In this document: one piece after another, positions 7,102-11,228 of the stretch
Position numbering within the stretch: position 1 is the stretch's first letter
Layout of the letters: each line of letters opens with the position of its first letter
DNA from: an uncultured Flavobacteriaceae bacterium
Lineage (GTDB): Bacteria > Bacteroidota > Bacteroidia > Flavobacteriales > Flavobacteriaceae
DNA: 11,228 nt
Assembly: GCA_947311745.1 (NCBI GenBank)
Contig: CAMZLT010000170.1
Span: 1-11,228 of the forward strand
Direction of reading: 5' to 3'
Notes under the pieces: model-generated
Told to the model about the DNA's origin: nothing
Databases searched by the model: none
Seen by the model: only the letters and a program-made list of their open reading frames with translations
Made by a program: the position numbers and the translations under genes

Positions 7102-8037
7102 CTACTCATAAGCAGGTAAACGAATATCATATTTTTTCTTACTTGCATTATTCAGCTTATTTTCTCGTAACCAAGGATTTAAAATTTTGAATTCTTTATA
7201 ATTAAGGTTGTATCGTTTTGCAAAATTCGCAATATTGGTAATTACAGAATCTACCTCAACGGTATAGGTTGGTCGGTTTAAATATAAATCTTGCTTTTCA
7301 AAAATAAAGCCGTATTTTTTAGGATGCAACAGTATTTCCTTTGCTGCAATAATTCTAAAAACATAACGAGATGTTTCCTCGCCAAGTAATAAATCATAAT
7401 ACGAAGTTACTTGTTGTCTTTCTAATTGTCTGCTTATTCCTGCTCGACCTGCATTGTATGAAGCTGCAACTAAAGACCAACTATGAAATTTATCATACGC
7501 TTTATTAAAATATTTACACGCAACTTCCGTTGCTTTTTCTAAATTAAAGCGTTCATCTACATTAGTATTAACTTCCAAGCCATTTTCACGAGCCGTACTT
7601 TTTAAAATTTGCCAAACACCCTTTGCTCCTGCTGGTGATGTCGCATTTGTCAAACCACTTTCAATCAAAGCTAAGTATTTAAAATCGGTTGGTATGCCAT
7701 TTTTTGCAAGTATCGGTTCAATAATTGGAAAATATTTATTTGCTCGTTTTATGTATAACAAAGCGTTGGATTGCCAATAGGTATTTACTAATAATTCTCT
7801 ATCCATTCGTTCATAAACATCTGGTATTTCGGTAGGAACACGTTCGCCTGCAAAAGATAAATTTGTTGGCATTTTTAAAGCCTTTATTTCGTAAGTTTCT
7901 GCTACATTTTTTTGTGTATTTACAACTTGTTTATGCATTTTTTCTACTTTAAACGTTGGTTGTTGTACTGCACGAATAAAAAATCCGCTTAATACAATTA
8001 CACTTAATAATACGATAATTTTACTTGCTCTTGTCAT
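7102..8037 (-). CDS. Membrane-anchored lytic transglycosylase (MltD-like, GH23/SLT fold)
   Basis: Predicted peptidoglycan lytic transglycosylase, which cleaves the MurNAc-GlcNAc bond to leave 1,6-anhydroMurNAc, acting in the periplasm. The 311 residues begin with a signal-anchor (hydrophobic segment about 7-23); no lipobox cysteine is seen, so it is probably not a lipoprotein. The SLT domain spans about 100-240, with catalytic Glu126 in YLALIESGLTN, then SPAGAKGVWQI (134-144), AASYNAG (191-197) and ETSRYVFRIIAAKEIL. The tail after about residue 250 (YTVEVDSVITNIANFAKRYN...ILNPWL...YDIRLP) resembles a single degenerate LysM-like module. The ATG at 8037 gives a normal N-terminus. It lies 12 nt after rfbC and is probably co-transcribed with it. 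The exact subfamily (MltD or another GH23 member) is not certain. Confidence 0.9.
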   Translation of the reverse strand: MTRASKIIVLLSVIVLSGFFIRAVQQPTFKVEKMHKQVVNTQKNVAETYEIKALKMPTNLSFAGERVPTEIPDVYERMDRELLVNTYWQSNALLYIKRANKYFPIIEPILAKNGIPTDFKYLALIESGLTNATSPAGAKGVWQILKSTARENGLEVNTNVDERFNLEKATEVACKYFNKAYDKFHSWSLVAASYNAGRAGISRQLERQQVTSYYDLLLGEETSRYVFRIIAAKEILLHPKKYGFIFEKQDLYLNRPTYTVEVDSVITNIANFAKRYNLNYKEFKILNPWLRENKLNNASKKKYDIRLPAYE

Positions 8038-8049
8038 AGGTTTCTTTTT

Positions 8050-8586
8050 TTAAAAAGGACTTTTAAAATTTTTAAAATCAATTCCTTTTTGGTCTTTTTC
8101 GGATATAACAAATTCTTTATTTATCCAATTAATATTTAATGTTTTATCTAAAGGATTTATAGACACTTCGCTTTTAGCGTGGTAATAATTACTACATTTA
8201 TAGCTAAAAATAGTATTTTTTTTCAAGGAAATAAATCCGTGAGCAAATCCTTTTGGTACAAATAATTGTTTTTTATTCTTTGCCGTTAATTTTACAGCAA
8301 AATACTTGCCATAAGTTGGTTGGTCTTTACGTAAATCTACAATTACATCTAAAACGGCTCCTCTTACAACACTTACTAACTTATCTTGTGCGTAAGGTGG
8401 TTTTTGAAAATGTAATCCTCTTAACACATTTTTTTTAGATTTTGACTGGTTATCTTGTACAAAACTAGCATTCAAAAAGGTGTATTTTTCAGCATTAAAA
8501 GTTTCCATAAAAAAACCTCTTTCATCTTTAAATATTTTAGGTGTAATCACATAAACATCTGCAAATATTGTCTTTTCAATTTTCAT
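8050..8586 (-). CDS. rfbC: dTDP-4-dehydrorhamnose 3,5-epimerase (RmlC/RfbC)
   Basis: Cupin-fold epimerase that converts dTDP-4-dehydro-6-deoxyglucose to the rhamno-configured keto-sugar, the third step to dTDP-L-rhamnose for surface polysaccharide. I chose the ATG at 8586 (178 residues, MKIEKTIF...). The frame could open at a TTG at 8595, but that start would overlap the upstream stop and add only MIN. With this start, DERGFFMETF is at 21-30, QDNQSKSKKNVLRGLHFQ at 44-61 with catalytic His59, GAVLDVIVDLR at 76-86 and FVPKGFAHGF at 109-118. SEKD near the C-terminus holds Asp165, the likely dyad partner of His59. Its ATG lies 1 nt after the hydrolase stop. No rfbA, rfbB or rfbD is in the window, so the rest of the pathway must be elsewhere; a related sugar 3,5-epimerase cannot be excluded. 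Confidence 0.9.
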   Translation of the reverse strand: MKIEKTIFADVYVITPKIFKDERGFFMETFNAEKYTFLNASFVQDNQSKSKKNVLRGLHFQKPPYAQDKLVSVVRGAVLDVIVDLRKDQPTYGKYFAVKLTAKNKKQLFVPKGFAHGFISLKKNTIFSYKCSNYYHAKSEVSINPLDKTLNINWINKEFVISEKDQKGIDFKNFKSPF

Positions 8587-8587
8587 A

Positions 8588-9250
8588 TTAATCAAATGTA
8601 ATAACTTCTTGTAAAATTTTAGTGATTTTTTTTGCTTTATTTAAAATCATCACATGCGTTCCGTCTTCAACAACAACTGCATTACTAATATTTTTTAGTG
8701 GAAATATTTTATCCGAATCGCCATGAATATGAATAATTTTATCGGTATCTAAAGTTTGTTTCCAATGTAACACGTTATAAATTGCCCAAGTTAAATAGGT
8801 TTTATCTCTTACCGAAAGATATTTTTTATACAATTCTGCTCTTTTTTTAGCAAAATCACCAAAAGCATATTTTGCAAAATGTTCTATATTGGCTAAAACA
8901 GAGATTGGTGTTAATTTATATGCTTTAGTATTTCTAATTACTTGTAATCTTTTTGGTAATTCACTTTCGTGTTTAACACTAGATATAATTATTACTTGCT
9001 TTGGATGTATATATTTTAGCATTTCTTGTACGATTATTCCTCCAAAAGAAACACCTATAAGCACAGCATTATCTTTAACGTCTAAGCACAATCGTTTTAC
9101 ATAATCATCTAAAGATTCGTTTTTTGTTTTAGGAAGTAACCATTCTAAATAATGGATTTGATAACTGTCTTTTGGCAAATCTAAATATTCAAAAATAGCA
9201 GAACTTGCTGCTAATCCAGGCATAAAATATACGTCTATTTTTGTATTCAC
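8588..9250 (-). CDS. Alpha/beta-fold hydrolase, substrate unknown
   Basis: A 220-residue cytoplasmic alpha/beta hydrolase. After the first strand comes an oxyanion-type MPGLAASSAIFEYL (10-23). The nucleophile elbow GVSFGG gives Ser68, HGDSDKIFP gives an acidic residue (Asp180, or Asp178) and DGTHVMIL gives His199, so a complete Ser-Asp-His triad is visible. The start is the GTG at 9250: an in-frame stop lies at 9263-9265, no ATG lies between, and the next Met (residue 10) would remove the first beta strand. It follows the methyltransferase after 34 nt and abuts rfbC by 1 nt, suggesting coupling with rfbC. The family is too diverse to assign a substrate; an esterase or thioesterase role is possible. 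Confidence 0.88.
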   Translation of the reverse strand: MNTKIDVYFMPGLAASSAIFEYLDLPKDSYQIHYLEWLLPKTKNESLDDYVKRLCLDVKDNAVLIGVSFGGIIVQEMLKYIHPKQVIIISSVKHESELPKRLQVIRNTKAYKLTPISVLANIEHFAKYAFGDFAKKRAELYKKYLSVRDKTYLTWAIYNVLHWKQTLDTDKIIHIHGDSDKIFPLKNISNAVVVEDGTHVMILNKAKKITKILQEVITFD

Positions 9251-9284
9251 TAGTGTTTTATTTTAGATAAAGTTAATATATAAA

Positions 9285-9983
9285 TTAAAAAATAATTCTT
9301 GCTAAATAACCGTCCATATCGTCTTGTAAAACACATCTACATTGTAAATTACATTTTTCTGCAAGTAATTGTAATGTGTTAAAATCTACGTATAGCCAGT
9401 CAAAAGCTAAACCTTTTTTGCCGCTATATTCCATCACGAAAGTAGTTTCACCGTAATATTTTTTACTTACGTCAATATTATAATTTCCATATTCATCTTC
9501 GTACAAATATTTAACATCCGTAGAATCCAACAATATTTGTCCGTTTTCATTTAAAAGAGTACTTAAATGTTGTAAAAAATGAGTTAATTTGTCTAAAGTG
9601 CCACACATTCCTGCTCCGTTCATTAGTAACAAAATGGTATCATATTTTTGATTTTTTAATTCCCAAATATTTTGTAAAGCTATATTTTTTAAGCCTCTTT
9701 TTTTACAAACCTCTACTGCTCCTTTAGATATATCAATAGCAAAAACATTTTTATTTTGATTTTGTAAATACAAACTATGGCTACCAGAACCACAACCGAC
9801 ATCGAGTATTTTTCCGTTTGCAAGTTTCAGGGCTTCTTGCTCTAATTTAGGCATTTTGTCAAAATTGCGAAATAAATATGGCAATGGATATATATCTTCA
9901 CCACCTATTGTAGAATAGGTTTTAATATCCTCAAGGTATTTTCCGTTTTGGTAATCTAATAAAGCTTCTCCGTAAATATCCAT
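9285..9983 (-). CDS. Class I SAM-dependent methyltransferase, substrate unknown
   Basis: A 232-residue Rossmann-fold methyltransferase. Motif I is ILDVGCGSGSHSLYLQ (Asp61 to His69 within it), motif II is FAIDIS (81-86), and the post-II region contains YDTILLLMNGAGMCG (114-128). The N-terminal MDIYGEALLDYQNGKYLEDI and YLFRNFDKMPKLEQEAL are typical of a flavobacterial family of small methyltransferases. I start it at the ATG at 9983, 7 nt after the mscS stop. A TTG at 10010 is also in frame but would overlap mscS by 20 nt and add residues not expected in the family. Methyl acceptor is unknown. The aromatic and acidic C-terminal half (DSTDVKYLYEDEYGN) gives no clear clue to substrate. Confidence 0.9.
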   Translation of the reverse strand: MDIYGEALLDYQNGKYLEDIKTYSTIGGEDIYPLPYLFRNFDKMPKLEQEALKLANGKILDVGCGSGSHSLYLQNQNKNVFAIDISKGAVEVCKKRGLKNIALQNIWELKNQKYDTILLLMNGAGMCGTLDKLTHFLQHLSTLLNENGQILLDSTDVKYLYEDEYGNYNIDVSKKYYGETTFVMEYSGKKGLAFDWLYVDFNTLQLLAEKCNLQCRCVLQDDMDGYLARIIF

Positions 9984-9990
9984 TTGCAAA

Positions 9991-10815
9991 TTATTCACCA
10001 ATACTACCAAGTTCTACACCTTCAGAGTACGCAACTTGAATATTATTTTTATGAAATGCAGCTTTGATATTTTCGTAACAAGCAAAAGTTACTTCCCAAA
10101 AATCATCTGGATTTACATAAGGACGTACTGCTATTTGGATAGAATGGCTATCGTAACCTTCTATTCCGATTTCAATTTCTGGGTTTGGCAAAATTTTATC
10201 GATTGGTTTTAAACTGTCTAAAATAATTTCTTTTACCTTTGGATAACTTTCGGAATATGGCATTGTAATATCAATTTCTAAACGTATCACATCTTTTTTA
10301 GAGTAATTGGTAATTACCTCGGCAGTTGCTTTTGAATTCGGAATAATTAAGGTTTTATTTCCTGGCGTTATTACTGTTGTGGTAAAGATTCCTATTTCCG
10401 AAACTTTACCAAATTTTCCGTCAATATCAATCCAATCGTCTACTTTAAAAGGTTTTAAGGTTAAAACTAACAAACCAGATGCCAAATTACCCAAACTTCC
10501 TTGAAGCGACAAACCAATTGCAAGTACCGAAGCTCCGATAATAGTTGCAAAAACACCTAAATCCACACCTAAAATTCCTGCTGCAGCAAGTATTACCGCA
10601 ACCTTCATAATAATACTAATCATCGATGCTATAAAAGGCTTTATTGTTGCAGATAAACCACTTTTATCCAAAGCAATACTCAATAATTTTTCAATTTTAT
10701 GAATCACTTTAAAACCAATCCATAAAGTTAAAATTGCCCCTATAAAACTTGGTGCGTAGGTTACAATTTTATCTTGTGCTTGTTCTAGATATTTGCTAAG
10801 TTTACTTGTATCCAT
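9991..10815 (-). CDS. Small-conductance mechanosensitive channel (MscS family)
   Basis: Inner-membrane tension-gated channel that releases solutes on hypo-osmotic shock. At 274 residues it matches the minimal three-helix MscS type. TM1 is about 18-39, TM2 about 60-82, and the pore helix TM3 about 86-119 carries the hallmark small-residue pattern GASVLAIGLSLQGSLGNLAS (94-113). The beta domain follows (KPFKVDDWIDIDG, GKVSEIGIFTTTV, LIIPNSKATAEVITNYS), then the C-terminal alpha/beta domain. The ATG at 10815 is preceded by an A/T-rich leader and a good Bacteroidota-type -7 box, so transcription may start here. Its stop lies 7 nt before the methyltransferase start. Confidence 0.95.
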   Translation of the reverse strand: MDTSKLSKYLEQAQDKIVTYAPSFIGAILTLWIGFKVIHKIEKLLSIALDKSGLSATIKPFIASMISIIMKVAVILAAAGILGVDLGVFATIIGASVLAIGLSLQGSLGNLASGLLVLTLKPFKVDDWIDIDGKFGKVSEIGIFTTTVITPGNKTLIIPNSKATAEVITNYSKKDVIRLEIDITMPYSESYPKVKEIILDSLKPIDKILPNPEIEIGIEGYDSHSIQIAVRPYVNPDDFWEVTFACYENIKAAFHKNNIQVAYSEGVELGSIGE

Positions 10816-10835
10816 TTTAGATAATTTATTTTTTG

Positions 10836-10843
10836 CAAAAGTA
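10836..10843 (-). promoter_or_regulatory. Putative Bacteroidota -7 promoter box upstream of the mscS-type gene
   Basis: Read on the minus strand, TACTTTTG matches the Bacteroidota housekeeping -7 consensus TAnnTTTG exactly. It is followed by CA, as is common in flavobacterial promoters. It lies about 20 nt upstream of the channel start codon, implying a very short leader. No convincing TTG/TTTG -33 element is seen at the usual distance; only a T-run at about 10857-10861. It sits in the 35-nt gap after the upstream gene, so it could give the channel and downstream genes their own transcript. Confidence 0.5.
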
Positions 10844-10850
10844 TGAAATA

Positions 10851-11228
10851 TTAGTTAAAAATTAGCTGTCCTGAATAATGTTCTTGCACATCGACAAATA
10901 AAGGGTGGTTAAAACTAACAACATCACCTATCGAAAAAATTTCACCAGCGATTTTATCTAAAGGATGTACTAATATATCATTAGTAGATTTTTGAATAAC
11001 TTGCACTTTATTTGCCAATAAATTTTCTCCTTCAAAACGAGAACTACCAGAATAAAAGCCTACTTGCAACCTATTAGTCGTTCCTTCTAACTTAAAAACC
11101 GAATTTCCGTTAGCAACAATATTAATACGATTTGTTGCGACTTTCAAATCAAAATCACCAATATTTAAAGCATCGGTTTGTGTATTATCTTCGGAAATTA
11201 AAGTCATTTGTGGATAGCTTAAAATACC
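10851..11228 (-). CDS. DUF2807 / head-GIN-type domain protein, N-terminus cut by window edge
   Basis: The last 125 residues of a protein whose frame is open to the right edge; the internal ATG at 11207 is not likely to be the true start because codons GILSYPQ continue upstream. The visible part is repetitive beta structure with little charge pattern: LNIGDFDLKVATNRINIVANG, LEGTTNRLQVGFYSGSSRFEGENLLANKVQVIQKSTNDI and a C-terminal GDVVSFNHPLFVDVQEHYSGQLIF. The succession of short strands with alternating polar turns and the final 'GDV-S-NHP...V-V-EHY-G-LIF' pattern resemble Bacteroidota DUF2807 (putative auto-transporter adhesin, head GIN) proteins, which are usually exported. Any signal peptide lies outside the window. 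Function is unknown; the family assignment is from memory of the pattern. Confidence 0.7.
   Translation of the reverse strand, partial: GILSYPQMTLISEDNTQTDALNIGDFDLKVATNRINIVANGNSVFKLEGTTNRLQVGFYSGSSRFEGENLLANKVQVIQKSTNDILVHPLDKIAGEIFSIGDVVSFNHPLFVDVQEHYSGQLIFN

Noticed and set aside
8587..8595. TTG start for rfbC at 8595
   Set aside because: It overlaps the hydrolase stop and adds only MIN; the ATG at 8586 sits 1 nt after the stop and gives the family-typical N-terminus.
9984..10010. TTG start for the methyltransferase at 10010
   Set aside because: It lies within the end of the mscS gene; the ATG at 9983 gives the expected MDIYG start with a 7-nt gap.

Overview
This AT-rich window carries the housekeeping and cell-envelope genes of a member of the Bacteroidota, most likely a marine-type Flavobacteriaceae. 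Four things point there. The tryptophan operon has the order E-G-D-C-F-B-A with separate E/G and C/F genes. The protein sequences have flavobacterial character (for example KHGNYGVSS in TrpD, and a MDIYG...YLFR methyltransferase). Gene starts have A-rich leaders rather than clear Shine-Dalgarno sites. One promoter-like element matches the Bacteroidota TAnnTTTG box. No RNA genes, insertion sequences, CRISPR arrays or phage genes were seen, and no gene-free stretch exceeds about 55 bases.

Region 1 (1-6153, plus strand) is an almost complete tryptophan operon: trpE (5' end cut by the window edge), trpG, trpD, trpC, trpF, trpB and trpA. Together they convert chorismate to anthranilate, then via phosphoribosyl-anthranilate, CdRP and indole-glycerol phosphate to tryptophan. 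The key catalytic residues I checked are present in every enzyme. Gaps are 2, 2, 11, -1 and 2 nt down to trpB. The trpB-trpA gap is the exception at 54 nt. It contains a tandem array of a 7-bp unit (TTATGAG, seven copies) that starts inside the last codons of trpB and supplies its stop codon. Any promoter or attenuator for the operon lies upstream of the window.

Region 2 (6150-11228, minus strand) holds seven genes pointing the other way. In transcription order they are: a partial DUF2807/head-GIN-type protein (cut by the right edge), a small MscS-type mechanosensitive channel, a class I SAM methyltransferase, an alpha/beta hydrolase, a dTDP-4-dehydrorhamnose 3,5-epimerase (rfbC), a lytic transglycosylase with an N-terminal anchor, and a DUF4268 protein with a PD-(D/E)XK-like N-terminus. 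Gaps are 1 to 37 nt, so much of it may be co-transcribed. Several members act at or for the envelope. The last gene converges on trpA, and the two stop codons overlap, leaving no space for a dedicated terminator.

Most of the window is ordinary. The two places worth a second look are the 7-bp array at the trpB/trpA junction, whose units each contain the overlapping start/stop motif ATGA, and the DUF4268 protein, a plausible nuclease-fold protein of unknown role.
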